64,000 bases of DNA, taken from assembly GCA_025642075.2 (NCBI GenBank), contig JAODUO010001645.1:1-64000 (forward strand), in the 5' to 3' direction. The notes beneath the pieces were generated by a model, which was not told where the DNA came from, searched no databases, and was given only the letters and a program-made list of their open reading frames with translations. Below, in pieces: positions 1 to 11,811 of this stretch. Origin of the DNA: Ridgeia piscesae (lineage: Eukaryota > Annelida > Polychaeta > Sabellida > Siboglinidae). The translations under genes and the position numbers were made by a program. Numbering within the stretch: position 1 is the first letter of the stretch; each line of letters opens with the position of its first letter.

Positions 1-279
1 GACACGTAGAAGTAGCACTACATAATTGGCAACATTGTACCTAGGGTATAATGACACGTTTATTACAGATTTGTGTGAGGAGAATGTAACTTATTTAATT
101 GAGTAGCAGTTTAACTTTTGCTTGGCTATGCTCATAGTCTTAAGATGTCTTAGCAAGAATGCACTATCAAAGGAAATTACCAGGTCTTCATCAAACTTTA
201 TCAACAATGCAGCAGAACATTGTGCATTTGTCGATGTTGATTTATTAAAGGGAGGGTGCCAGCTCCTGTTTTCATTTAA

Positions 280-1010
280 TATTACGTTTTTATGTTGCAA
301 CATTTTTTGTTGAAACAGCCTGCCAGTTTGTATTTAGTTACTTTTTAAGCTCGGAACAATGTCCACAATTTGAAACATTCCACTTTCAATTTGTTCAAAT
401 GGTAAAAAAATCATTTAAAAAACTTGTTGGCAATAATTGCGAGGTGAGCAGAGGTAACCGTTAATACCCTTTGATGTTTAACTTTCTGACATTCTAGAAA
501 GCAGACTTCCCGTGACAAATTGCTGCTCAACGAACTCGGGGCATAGTTCTGGCATTCTCCCTTTGATGTAGCGTGACATACTAAAATAATACATCGCCCC
601 TGACTCTGGGCACAGATGTGTTAATTTTGGGAAATGTGTGTGACAATTAGTGCTTTGTGTATTCTTGAGATTTCAACTTGCATGTAATGTATACAAAACA
701 TTGTCCACCATGTTGAATTGATTGACCTTGTGACATCAATAAATTGTTGCGATGTTGATTGACCTGAATCTGTCTTAACGAGTTCTTGTGTTAATATACA
801 GCTATGATAGCTGTGTAGAGCAGGAGTATATGGGTTAATTAACCCTCTCTTACTCGTTCACTAACTCACTCATTTACTCTCTGAAACGTTCTCGCAGTCA
901 CTTGTTCACAAATCCTTTGACTCACTAACTCAGTCTCTCACTCTCTCACTCATTTAGTCACTCAGTTCCTTACTCTCACTCACATAGACACCCACTCAGT
1001 CAGTCGCTAC
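280..1010 (-). repeat. Dispersed repeat E, copy 1 (inverted relative to copy 2)
   Basis: About 700 bases that reappear in reverse complement at 25290-25985. Shared landmarks include the stretch around 'ggaagtctgctttctagaat', the TTAATTAACCC segment near 835-845 and the ACTCA-rich stretch at 850-1000. A shorter, more diverged copy lies at 46915-47125. I see no coding potential. In copies 1 and 2 one edge abuts a microsatellite, (TA)n here and (CA)n at 25.2 kb. The family is not one I can name. Confidence 0.7.
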
Positions 1011-1016
1011 ATCGTA

Positions 1017-1070
1017 TATATATGTGTGTATATATACAGACATATATATATATATCTGTGTATATATATA

Positions 1071-1110
<40 letters not shown>
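1017..1110. repeat. (TA)n/(TATG)n microsatellite
   Basis: Imperfect TA dinucleotide array with TGTG interruptions between repeat E and the next dispersed repeat. It is directly visible and non-coding. Confidence 0.9.
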
Positions 1111-1114
1111 TATA

Positions 1115-1275
1115 CACAATGTAGCACGAAAAACAGGAACTTGTTGAAAATGGATAAAAAATGTGTTCATTTTTGTTCTGACTGAGCAATGAGTGACATG
1201 AGCATGTGAGAGTATTTGGAAGATGGGTAAGCAGGATTATATCTGTCAGTCTTCACAGTTGATGTCTATCTATGT
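1115..1275 (+). repeat. Dispersed repeat A', copy 1
   Basis: About 160 bases starting at 'tagcacgaaaaacaggaact' with a clear direct-orientation relative at 29487-29650. Both copies contain the same 'gagtgacatgagcatgtgag' core and both run into a TA/CA microsatellite. No reading frame is preserved between copies. Confidence 0.7.
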
Positions 1276-1309
1276 ATAAAAATTATTCACTCATACACAC
1301 ACACATATA

Positions 1310-1560
1310 TATATATTATTGATATTCTGAGTAACCTTATTTATATCGTATTTAATTCAACATTAATATTTTGTAAGATCATCTTTCCAGTCTAGAGAGA
1401 GTATTCTTGGGGCGAGAAGAAACCTGCAGTTGGTTAGGCTCAGCCAGAGTAAGAAGGGACAATGCTTTTTAATTACTCGCCACCTTGGTGACCTAGTTTC
1501 TGCTTCTCTGTTGTCTCCGCACGTATTCACAATGTGTTGACAATAATGTCTCAATTCCAC
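1310..1560 (+). repeat. Flank A of the composite minisatellite element
   Basis: Unique-looking flank immediately before the 31-bp array. The same sequence, inverted, follows the inverted 31-bp array at 16711-16975: both contain the 'gagagagtattcttggggcg' block or its complement. It marks the outer edge of the repeated unit on this side. Confidence 0.75.
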
Positions 1561-4400
1561 CACATCTATGGGGTGAGGTACTACATAATGCCACATCTAC
1601 GGGTGGAAGTACTACACAATGCCACATCTACGGGGTGAGGTACTAAACAATACCACATCTACCGAGTGAGGTACTAAACAATGCCACATCTACGGGGTGA
1701 GGTACTACACAATGCCACATCTACGGGGTGAGGTACTACACAATGCCACATCTACGGGGTGAGGTACTACACAATGCCACATCTACGGGGTGAGGTACTA
1801 CACAATGCCACATCTATGGGGGAGGTACTACACAATGCCACATCTACGGGGTGAGGTACTACACAATGCCACATCTACGGGGGAGGTACTACACAATGCC
1901 ACATCTACGGGGTGAGGTACTACACAATGCCACATCTACGGGGTGAGGTACTACACAATGCCACATCTACGGGGTGAGGTACTACACAATGCCACATCTA
2001 CGGGGGAGGTACTACACAATGCCACATCTACGGGGTGAGGTACTACACAATGCCACATCTACGGGGTGAGGTACTACACAATGCCACATCTACGGGGTGA
2101 GGTACTACACAATGCCACATCTACGGGGTGAGGTACTACACAATGCCACATCTATGGGGTGAGGTACTACACAATGCCACATCTACGGGGTGAGGTACTA
2201 CACAATGCCACATCTACGGGGTGAGGTACTACACAATGCCACATCTACGGGGTGAGGTACTACACAATGCCACATCTACGGGGGAGGTACTACACAATGC
2301 CACATCTACGGGGTGAGGTACTACACAATGCCACATCTACGGGGTGAGGTACTAAACAATGCCACATCTACGGGGTGAGGTACTACACAATGCCACATCC
2401 ACGGGGTGAGGTACTACACAATGCCACATCTACGGGGTGAGGTACTACACAATGCCACATCTACGGGGTGAGGTACTACACAATGCCACATCTACGGGGT
2501 GAGGTACTACACAATGCCACATCTACGGGGTGAGGTACTACACAATGCCACATCTACGGGGTGAGGTACTACACAATGCCACATCTATGGGGTGAGGTAC
2601 TACACAATGCCACATCTACAGGGGGGAGGTACTACACAATGCCACATCTACGGGGTGAGGTACTACACAATGCCACATCTACGGGGGAGGTACTACACAA
2701 TGCCACATCTATGGGGTGAGGTACTACACAATGCCACATCTACAGGGTGAGGTACTAAACAATTCCACATCTACGGGGTGAGATACTAAACAATGCCACA
2801 TCTACGGGGTGAGGTACTACACAATGCCACATCTACGGGGTGAGGTACTACACAATGCCACATCTACGGGGTGAGGTACTACATAATGCCACATCTACGG
2901 GTGGAAGTACTACACAATGCCACATCTACGGGGTGAGGTACTAAACAATACCACATCTACCGAGTGAGGTACTAAACAATGCCACATCTACGGGGTGAGG
3001 TACTACACAATGCCACATCTACGGGGGAGGTACTACACAATGCCACATCTACGGGGTGAGGTACTACACAATGCCACATCTATGGGGTGAGGTACTACAC
3101 AATGCCACATCTACGGGGTGAGGTACTACACAATGCCACATCTACGGGGTGAGGTACTACACAATGCCACATCTACGGGGTGAGGTACTACACAATGCCA
3201 CATCTATGGGGTGAGGTACTAAACAATGCCACATCTACGGGGTGAGGTACTACACAATGCCACATCTACGGGGTGAGGTACTACACAATGCCACATCTAC
3301 GGGGTGAGGTACTACACAATGCCACATCTACGGGGGAGGTACTACACAATGCCACATCTACGGGGGAGGTACTACACAATGCCACATCTACGGGGTGAGG
3401 TACTACACAATGCCACATCTACGGGGTGAGGTACTACACAATGCCACATCTACGGGGTGAGGTACTACACAATGCCACATCTACGGGGGAGGTACTACAC
3501 AATGCCACATCTACGGGGTGAGGTACTACACAATGCCACATCTACGGGGTGAGGTACTACACAATGCCACATCTACGGGGTGAGGTACTACACAATGCCA
3601 CATCTACGGGGTGAGGTACTACACAATGCCACATCTATGGGGTGAGGTACTACACAATGCCACATCTACGGGGTGAGGTACTACACAATGCCACATCTAC
3701 GGGGTGAGGTACTACACAATGCCACATCTACGGGGTGAGGTACTACACAATGCCACATCTACGGGGGAGGTACTACACAATGCCACATCTACGGGGTGAG
3801 GTACTACACAATGCCACATCTACAGGGTGAGGTACTACACAATGCCACATCTACGGGGTGAGGTACTACACAATGCCACATCTACGGGGTGAGGTACTAC
3901 ACAATGCCACATCTACGGGGTGAGGTACTACACAATGCCACATCTACGGGGTGAGGTACTACACAATGCCACATCTACGGGGTGAGGTACTACACAATGC
4001 CACATCTACGGGGTGAGGTACTACACAATGCCACATCTACGGGGTGAGGTACTACACAATGCCACATCTACGGGGTGAGGTACTACACAATGCCACATCT
4101 ATGGGGTGAGGTACTACACAATGCCACATCTACGGGGTGAGGTACTACACAATGCCACATCTATGGGGTGAGGTACTACACAATGCCACATCTACGGGGT
4201 GAGGTACTAAACAATGCCACATCTACGGGGTGAGGTACTACACAATGCCACATCTACGGGGTGAGGTACTAAACAATTCCACATCTACGGGGTGAGGTAC
4301 TAAACAATGCCACATCTACGGGGTGAGGTACTAAGCAATACCAATTCTATGGGGGAGGTACTACACAATGCCATCTAGGGAAGTGAGGTACTACTTAATG
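1561..4400 (+). repeat. Minisatellite ms1, 31-bp unit, about 90 copies
   Basis: Tandem array whose unit is 'ctacacaatgccacatctac' followed by 'ggggtgaggta' (31 bp), with 30-bp variants that end 'gggggaggta'. About 2.84 kb gives roughly 90 units. Internal blocks repeat in the same order (the 'gggtggaagtac', 'taaacaatacc', 'ccgagtgagg' string at 1608-1680 recurs at 2899-2970), so the array also grew by segmental duplication. A short inverted copy lies at 16415-16710 and a diverged ~28-bp version at 35050-36260. It has no coding sense. Confidence 0.95.
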
Positions 4401-4800
4401 TTGGTTTGGGTTTTTAATCATTCTATGCGCTTCTCCCGAAATTTTTGTATACTTAATGTTTGGTTTGAATTAAATCATAAATCGTATGTTGATTCTGTGA
4501 GTTTGGATATTTTTAATTAAATGTTATGGTCCGGTTTCATTCGACATTTAAAGCGGTCTTTTACTGAAATAATTTTAACCAGAATATTTTTAAGTAGTGG
4601 ACACAATTCTTTGCACTTTAAACTCGCAGTCAATTTAAAATTCCTATCATTTCATGATATCGCTGGATCTTGTATTAAATACATCTTTAGCCAGGTATTT
4701 TATACAGGGGTAGTGTATACAATGTCGTTTGGGGGCACCTTCTAACACTCCTAGGAAAACAGTCAAATTATAAAGATCTAGGGGGCTACGTGGTCTGAGG
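4400..4800 (+). repeat. Linker B of the composite element, copy 1
   Basis: AT-rich linker between ms1 and ms2. It is present in reverse complement at about 16080-16400 and 34670-35010; landmarks are the segment around 'gatatcgctggatcttgtat' and 'ttatacaggggtagtgtata'. A 74-codon frame at 4521-4745 is not conserved in the other copies, so I do not call a gene. Confidence 0.75.
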
Positions 4801-4839
4801 TTGATGGTCACAGTTGTAAGAATGGGACTACGTTTGATG

Positions 4840-6590
4840 GTCAGTTGATGAAGGGGGTTGTGTTGTGGTCAGTTGAGTGAGGGGTTGTGTTGTGGTCAGT
4901 TGAGTGAGGGGGTTGTGTTGTGGTCAGTTGAGTGAGGGGTTGTGTTGTGGTCAGTTGAGTGAGGGGTTGTGTTGTGGTCAGTTGAGTGAGGGGTTGTGTT
5001 GTGGTCAGTTGAGGGAGGGGGTTGTGTTGTGGTCAGTTGAAGGAAGGGTTGCATTGTGGTCAATTGAGTGAGGGGTTGTGTTGTGGTCAGTTGGGGGATG
5101 GGGTCTGTTGTGGTCTGTTGAGTTAGGGGTTGTGTTGTGGTCAGTTGAGGGAGGGGGTTGTGTTGTGGTCAGTTGAGGGTAGGGTTGTGGTCAGTTGAGG
5201 GAGGGGTTGTGTTGTGGTCAGTTGAGAGGGGTTGTGTTGTGGTCAGTTGAGGGAGGGGATGTGTTGTGGTCAATTGAGGGAAGGGTTGTGTTGTGGTCTG
5301 TTGAGGGATGGGTTGTGTTGTGGTCAGTTCAGGGGGTTGCATTGTGATCAGTTGAGGGAGGGGGTTGTGTGGTGGTCAGTTGAGGGAGGGATAGTGTTGT
5401 GGTCAGTTGAGGAAGAGGTTGTGTTGTGGTCAGTTGAGTGAGGGGTTGCATTGTGGTCAGTTGAGTGAGGGGTTATGTTGTGGTCAGTTGAGGGAGGGGT
5501 TATGTTGTGGTCAGTTGAGGGAGGGGTTATGTTGTGGTCAGTTGAGGGAGGGGTTATGTTGTGGTCAGTTGAGGGAGGGGTTATGTTGTGGTCAGTTGAG
5601 GGAGCGGTTGTGTTGTGGTCAGTTGAGGAAGAGGTTGCGTTGTGGTCAGTTGAGGGAGGGGTTGTGTTTTGTTCAGTTGAGGGAGGGGTTGTGTTTTGTT
5701 CAGGTGAGGGAGGGGGTTGTGTTGTGGTCAGTTGAGGGAGGGGGTTGTGTTGGGGTCAGTTGAGTGAGGGGGTTGTGTTGTGATCAGTTGAGGGAGGGGT
5801 TGTGTTTTGTTCAGTTGAGGGAGGGGGTTGTGTTGGGGTCAGTTGAGTGAGGGGGTTGTGTTGTGATCAGTTGAGAGAGGGGGTTGTGTTGTGATCAGTT
5901 GAGGGAGGTTGTGTTGTGGTCAGTTGAGTGAGGGGGTTGTGTTGTGATCAGTTGAGGGAGGGGGTTGTGTTGGGGTCAGTTGAGTGAGGGGGTTGTGTTG
6001 TGATCAGTTGAGTGAGGTTGTGTTGTGGTCAGTTGAGGGAGGTTGTGTTGTGATCAGTTGAGTGAGATTGTGTTGTGATCAGTTGAGTGAGGTTGTGTTG
6101 GGGTCAGTTGAGGGAGGTTGTGTTGTGATCAGTTGAGGGAGATTGTGTTGTGATCAGTTGAGGGAGGTTGTGTTGTGATCAGTTGAGGGAGAGGTTGTGT
6201 TGGGGTCAGTTGAGGGAGGGGGTTGTGTTGTGATCAGTTGAGGGAGGTTGTGTTGTGATCAGTTGAGGGAGGGGGTTGTGTTGGGGTCAGTTGAGTGAGG
6301 GGGTTGTGTTGGGGTCAGTTGAGTGAGGGGGTTGTGTTGTGATCAGTTGAGTGAGAGGGTTGTGTTGTGATCAGTTGAGGGAGGTTGTGTTGTGGTCAGT
6401 TGAGGGAGGTTGTGTTGGGGTCAGTTGAGGGAGGGGGTTGTGTTGGGGTCAGTTGAGTGAGGGGGTTGTGTTGTGATCAGTTGAGGGAGGTTGTGTTGTG
6501 GTCAGTTGAGGGAGAGGTTGTGTTGGGGTCAGTTGAGGGAGGGCGGTGTGTTGGGGTCAGTTGAGGGAGGGCGGTGTTTGTGGTCAGCCA
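4840..6590 (+). repeat. Minisatellite ms2, first block (25-28-bp unit)
   Basis: Array of units of the form 'gttgtgttgtggtcagttga' plus 'gggaggg', in 25-28-bp variants (TGTGGTCAG, TGTGATCAG, TGGGGTCAG). The unit is G/T-rich on this strand and contains near-palindromic TGATCA in the GATCAG variants. Short open frames across it are repeat artefacts. Confidence 0.95.
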
Positions 6591-6595
6591 CACAG

Positions 6596-6955
6596 CATTT
6601 CCATAAATTATAATTACATATTTTAATTTCAGAGGTTTTATGGACACATTGAGAACAATATGTTTAGAATACTTTTAAAAAAATGAAGGAAAGTTTGTTG
6701 ATGTATGGTGTGTTTGCTGACGTGCTGCTGAAATCTCATAACTGTCTACGACTCTGGCCTTACTGATCGCTAATAGTCTGACGCTATTTGCAGAAGGAAT
6801 CCTAAATGCTTATTATTAGCCATGAACTCTACGATTGTTTGAAATGTATATTCAAAGTGGAACCTGTCCTCAGTGATTGATGCCTGTAATTCCAACCACA
6901 AAGTAGTTTTGTAGGATATGTAGTGATTTTTATAATGTATTCGTGATGTTGTGGT
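6596..6955 (+). repeat. Linker C of the composite element, copy 1
   Basis: About 360 bases starting at 'taaattataattacatattt' and ending at the TTCGTGATGTTG that leads back into ms2. An almost identical copy is at 10616-10957, and an inverted copy at 14890-15255. Linker C plus the following ms2 block is tandemly duplicated within this element. Confidence 0.85.
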
Positions 6956-8150
6956 CAGTTGAGTGAGGGGTTATGTTGTGGTCAGTTGAGGGAGGGGTTA
7001 TGTTGTGGTCAGTTGAGGGAGGGGTTGTGTTGTGGTCAGTTGAGGAAGAGGTTGCGTTGTGGTCAGTTGAGGGAGGGGTTGTGTTTTGTTCAGTTGAGGG
7101 AGGGGTTGTGTTTTGTTCAGGTGAGGGAGGGGGTTGTGTTGTGGTCAGTTGAGGGAGGGGGTTGTGTTGGGGTCAGTTGAGTGAGGGGGTTGTGTTGTGA
7201 TCAGTTGAGGGAGGGGTTGTGTTGTGGTCAGTTGAGGGAGGGGGTTGTGTTGGGGTCAGTTGAGTGAGGGGGTTGTGTTGTGATCAGTTGAGAGAGGGGG
7301 TTGTGTTGTGATCAGTTGAGGGAGGTTGTGTTGTGGTCAGTTGAGTGAGGGGGTTGTGTTGTGATCAGTTGAGGGAGGGGGTTGTGTTGGGGTCAGTTGA
7401 GTGAGGGGGTTGTGTTGTGATCAGTTGAGTGAGGTTGTGTTGTGGTCAGTTGAGGGAGGTTGTGTTCTGATCAGTTGAGTGAGGTTGTGTTGTGATCAGT
7501 TGAGTGAGGTTGTGTTGGGGTCAGTTGAGGGAGGTTGTGTTGTGATCAGTTGAGGGAGATTGTGTTGTGATCAGTTGAGGGAGGTTGTGTTGTGGTCAGT
7601 TGAGGGAGGTTGTGTTGTGATCAGTTGAGTGAGGTTGTGTTGTGATCAGTTGAGTGAGGTTGTGTTGGGGTCAGTTGAGGGAGGTTGTGTTGTGATCAGT
7701 TGAGGGAGATTGTGTTGTGATCAGTTGAGGGAGGTTGTGTTGTGATCAGTTGAGGGAGAGGTTGTGTTGGGGTCAGTTGAGGGAGGGGGTTGTGTTGTGA
7801 TCAGTTGAGGGAGGTTGTGTTGTGATCAGTTGAGGGAGGGGGTTGTGTTGGGGTCAGTTGAGTGAGGGGGTTGTGTTGGGGTCAGTTGAGTGAGGGGGTT
7901 GTGTTGTGATCAGTTGAGGAGAGGGGTTTTGTTGTGATCAGTTGAGGGAGGTTGTGTTGTGGTCATGAGGAGGTTGTGTTGGGGTCAGTTGAGGGAGGGG
8001 GTTGTGTTGGGGTCAGTTGAGTGAGGGGGTTGTGTTGTGATCAGTTGAGGGAGGTTGTGTTGTGGTCAGTTGAGGGAGAGGTTGTGTTGGGGTCAGTTGA
8101 GGGAGGGCGGTGTGTTGGGGTCAGTTGAGGGAGGGCGGTGTTTGTGGTCA
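6955..8150 (+). repeat. Minisatellite ms2, second block
   Basis: Same unit as 4840-6590. The order of variant units from about 7020 to 8150 closely follows that at about 5600-6590, including the TTTTGTTCAG variants and the terminal GGGCGGTG unit. This shows a duplication of a segment more than 1 kb long rather than independent unit-by-unit growth. Confidence 0.9.
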
Positions 8151-8172
8151 GCCACACAGCATTTCCATAAAT

Positions 8173-10615
8173 GTGACCCAGCACAGCAAAATCAGGAATA
8201 AGTAGGAAAATCACTTTTTGAGTTAAAGGTACCATGTGAAAGGTAAATTTATGGGCTTTCCAACGGTACCAAACACAAATGTCTAGCTGTATTGGTCGCC
8301 AAGTTATTGTTTTATAAAGAGAAGGTGTACCAAGTCATTTTCTGAAAACCGATTCTGAGAAAAACAGCTTTAAAGTTTAATGAAGTATTTTAATACATTT
8401 GCAACATAAAGACAGCTCATAGGAGCGTGAAATTTGGCACAGTTGTAGACCACCTCAATATGCACAGTTTGGTGAAATTTCACCTTTGCAGCTCTTATAG
8501 TTCCAGAGATATCCCTTTAGAACATTCTGCAACAAATCGGAAATCGACAGTAAAATGTTCACAGAACCTAGCCATGTGTTCTGTCTGTTTGTGACACAGC
8601 ACGACACAATCACCGCTTCTTTTGTCATTTTTTGATGTGCCAATGGCAGCAGCCACTTCACGTGATGGGCAGACTGTTGCAGCAGTGGACTGGTGCGGCT
8701 TCGGATGTGTCGGCTTTGCTCTGGACAGTTGATGTCCGCAGAATTCATTGATCTTGTCAAACAAACACTATTGGTGAATGTTGAGGCCTGGGGGGTGGTG
8801 GTTCTGTAGGTAGAGCAGCAGGTGGGTAGACTCCTCGCCTGTGCTGCAAATCGAACCGCTGTTTGTCATCGGATGGCTGCTTCCTGGCGAACACGACAGT
8901 GGGTTCTTCAGACGTAAACCTGACACAAAACAAACATAATAGTCTTAACTTCCCATATACAAAACATTTAATGCTGCAAAAAGTTTATGTAATGACTGTC
9001 CATTATTTCAAACTGGAGATATATGGACAGTTGATCTTTAAATCAGATGACATATACATAGTGAGCCCAGCAGCTAGGTAAATAAGCAGGCTAACAGCAA
9101 AATTGACGAATACCTTGGATCATTTAGAGTCAGCTCTGAATCTTTTAAACCTTCCATCATATTCCTTAACTGCTCTAAATCGGAAAATCAAAATGTCTTC
9201 TTTCTTACCTGTTGCCAAAAATTACTCGCCTCCCCTAATAATAAAAAATATTCTACCTAATAAATGTGATCATTAATTTCATGAAGATCTACGTACGATA
9301 ATAACAAGCAGGTATAAATAAGTTAAAAACATAATTCTAAATGAATTACAGTACTAGTTATCCCTAGTATATTACCGTACTAGAACATTACCAGTCATAT
9401 TGATACTCTCACACTAACAGAAAAACCACGGGTTTATGTGAGTCATGGCATGTCATTGTTAGAGAGCTCAATGTGACAATGAGTGAGGCTGAGCCTGCTA
9501 TCACAGCAAAAAAGTCAATAGAGCTAGTATAACTTACCCTCAGTCTGGCTGTTATCTCCTTTGCATTCGTTCGGGGTGTGTCAACAATTTCCCAATCCAT
9601 GAATTGTTGACAGCAGGGTCCATCATCAAAACACCTGCAACCGCAGATGAATCCACGAATGTGTCCAAGTTCTTGGTCTAAATCTACGAGTACATTTTAA
9701 GCAGCGTTGCGATCCATCATCCACGATCGAAGTTGTCAATGTCAGCTGTCACTTGGTATTATTCTTCCTCGCCACTTTAGCACTCAGGGCCAAAACGACA
9801 CTCCCTGCTTCACTGTTGTTGTCTGACACGTACGAATCCAGTAAACTCTCCATCCGATACGCGCCTAATAGTTGTGTCAAAGATTCGTTGTCAAACACTC
9901 CGCGCAGATTTTGCCATCGCGGCCATCACTGAGCGCTAGGTCGATCGATGTCTATATCACGCTGCTGTGCAACATCCATGCTATTGTTGAGCCTATCACT
10001 GCACATGTTAAACCCTATGTAACTAACAACTAAAACTACGGCATTGACAACTTAATAGTAAATTAGAATTCGCGGATTTTATACAAAACGATGTCCGGTG
10101 CACCCGATGTCGAACGAAAACAAACATGGATTCGCGTGGGTTTAAAGGTCAGCCGCCAATCAGCGGGGCGCATTATATCACGTGATTTCGCCAACGTGCT
10201 CTTGTTTACGTTTTAGCTTCGTTTTCAAGCATTTTAATTGGCTTTATACTGACATGTGACAAATTTCGCGCGTGGGAATACATCCCATAATAGTTCAGCT
10301 TCAAAACGATACCAATATGGCGGGGGTAGGCAGGACGTTAAGGCGGACACGATGCATCTGAATGAAGCACATTTTTCGTTCTTCGTGCTCACTGAGGTCG
10401 ACATAGCTCTTCCAAATATCTCTTTTTAGCAATGTTATCACTCGTTTTATGATGTTACAACAGCATAATAGTAATCTACGATAACTACATTAACTAAATT
10501 CACCTATATCTGAAAATCGACCTTTCCATCCAAAAATACCCATTCGCGCACTTTGAAGCTGATTTGCCAGCTTCGGCAATCCCGACTTATTCCTGATTTT
10601 GCTGTGCTGGGTCAC
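8173..10615. mobile_element. 2,443-bp TIR DNA transposon, TSD AAAT
   Basis: The left end begins GTGACCCAGCACAGCAAAAT and the right end is its exact reverse complement; the match extends 31 bp without a mismatch. The tetranucleotide AAAT flanks both ends (8169-8172 and 10616-10619). Removing the element and one AAAT restores linker C exactly as it reads at 6590-6610, so both boundaries are certain. The interior has only short frames (8455-8764 and 9409-9600 on the minus strand), so it is non-autonomous or heavily decayed. The TIR sequence with a 4-bp TSD does not let me name the superfamily. Confidence 0.9.
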
Positions 10616-10957
10616 AAATTATAATTACATATTTTAATTTCAGAGGTTTTATGGACACATTGAGAACAATATGTTTAGAATACTTTTAAAAAAATGAAGG
10701 AAAGTTTGTTGATGTATGGTGTGTTTGCTGACGTGCTGCTGAAATCTCATAACTGTCTACGACTCTGGCCTTACTGATCGCTAATAGTCTGACGCTATTT
10801 GCAGAAGGAATCCTAAATGCTTATTATTAGCCATGAACTCTACGATTGTTTGAAATGTATATTCAAAGTGGAACCTGTCCTCAGTGATTGATGCCTGTAA
10901 TTCCAACCACAAAGTAGTTTTGTAGGATATGTAGTGATTTTTATAATGTATTCGTGA
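10616..10957 (+). repeat. Linker C, copy 2 (interrupted by the TIR transposon)
   Basis: Continuation of linker C whose first bases lie at 8158-8172 on the far side of the inserted transposon. It is nearly identical to 6600-6955, so the linker duplication is recent and the insertion is more recent still. Confidence 0.9.
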
Positions 10958-11255
10958 TGTTGTGGTCAGTTGAGTGAGGGGTTATGTTGTGGTAAGTTGA
11001 GTGAAGCGTAGTGTTGTGGTCAGTTGAGTGAGGGGTTGTGTTGTGGTCAGTTGAGTGAGGGGTTGTGTTGTGGTCAGTTGAGTGAGGGGGTTGTGTTGTG
11101 GTCAGTTGAGGGAGGGGCTTGTGTTGTGGTCAGTTGAGGGAGGGGTTATGTTGTGGTCAGTTGAGTGAGGGGTTGTGTTGTGGTTAGTTGAGGGAGGGGT
11201 TGTGTTGTGGTCATTTGAGGGAGGGGTTTGTATTGTGGTCAGTTGAGGCAGGGAG
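10955..11255 (+). repeat. Minisatellite ms2, third block
   Basis: About a dozen ms2 units following linker C copy 2, ending at a short GGCAGGGAGATATGG boundary into linker D. The open frame on the opposite strand here is a repeat artefact. Confidence 0.9.
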
Positions 11256-11690
11256 ATATGGTTAATGGTTAGATAACATAGAACTAAATTAACGTTGCTT
11301 GTGGTGTACAATTTGGTTTGTGCTGGCTGCATTAACTAATGGTGTCTAATGTGATCGTGTTTTCTTCTGCACAGATCTGACACAGAAATAATTCGGGAAT
11401 GAAAGTTTATTAGCAAATGTACAACACAGACAGTTGGCTATCTAGTCAAAAGATATCAGGTAGTTAGCTACCTAGCTGTAAGTTATCAGATAGTTAGCTA
11501 TCTAGTTGCAAGATATCTGGTAGTTAGCTACCTAGCTGTAATGTAGTCTATCATATAATTAGTAGCTGTAAGGTACCAGGTAGTTAGCCACCTAGCTGTA
11601 AGCTATCAGACAAGTAGGTATTTAGTTGTAATGTATCAGGTAGTTAGCTACATATCTATAAGCTATCAAGCTGTTAGTCATTGATGTATA
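11256..11690 (+). repeat. Linker D with TAGCTA-rich tandem repeats
   Basis: The non-repetitive part (11256-11430) and the following imperfect tandem segment (11440-11690) recur inverted at 33655-34015. The tandem part repeats a motif like 'gtagttagctacctagctgt' with many internal TAGCTA palindromes. Both copies stop at about the same point, which I take as the element edge on this side. Confidence 0.75.
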
Positions 11691-11811
11691 TAATGCCACT
11701 GTCACTAGTATTATTCCATGAGTCATAACAACAACACAAATGCATGTTCTAAGTAATAACTCATCTCAAATGTAACAATCCACCCAGACTTTTGTACCAC
11801 TAAAATAATAA

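Noticed and set aside
5232..7180. Cysteine-rich CCGQLREGL repeat peptides
   Set aside because: Products of the ms2 minisatellite; frames break whenever the 25-28-bp unit changes length.
8455..8764. Minus-strand frames inside the 2.4-kb TIR element as a transposase
   Set aside because: I could not recognise a DDE/D motif or any transposase signature. They may be remnants but cannot be called.
8790..8860. tRNA-like segment (GTAGGTAGAGCAGCAGG...) suggesting a tRNA-derived SINE
   Set aside because: No B box in the expected place, no cloverleaf and no SINE tail.
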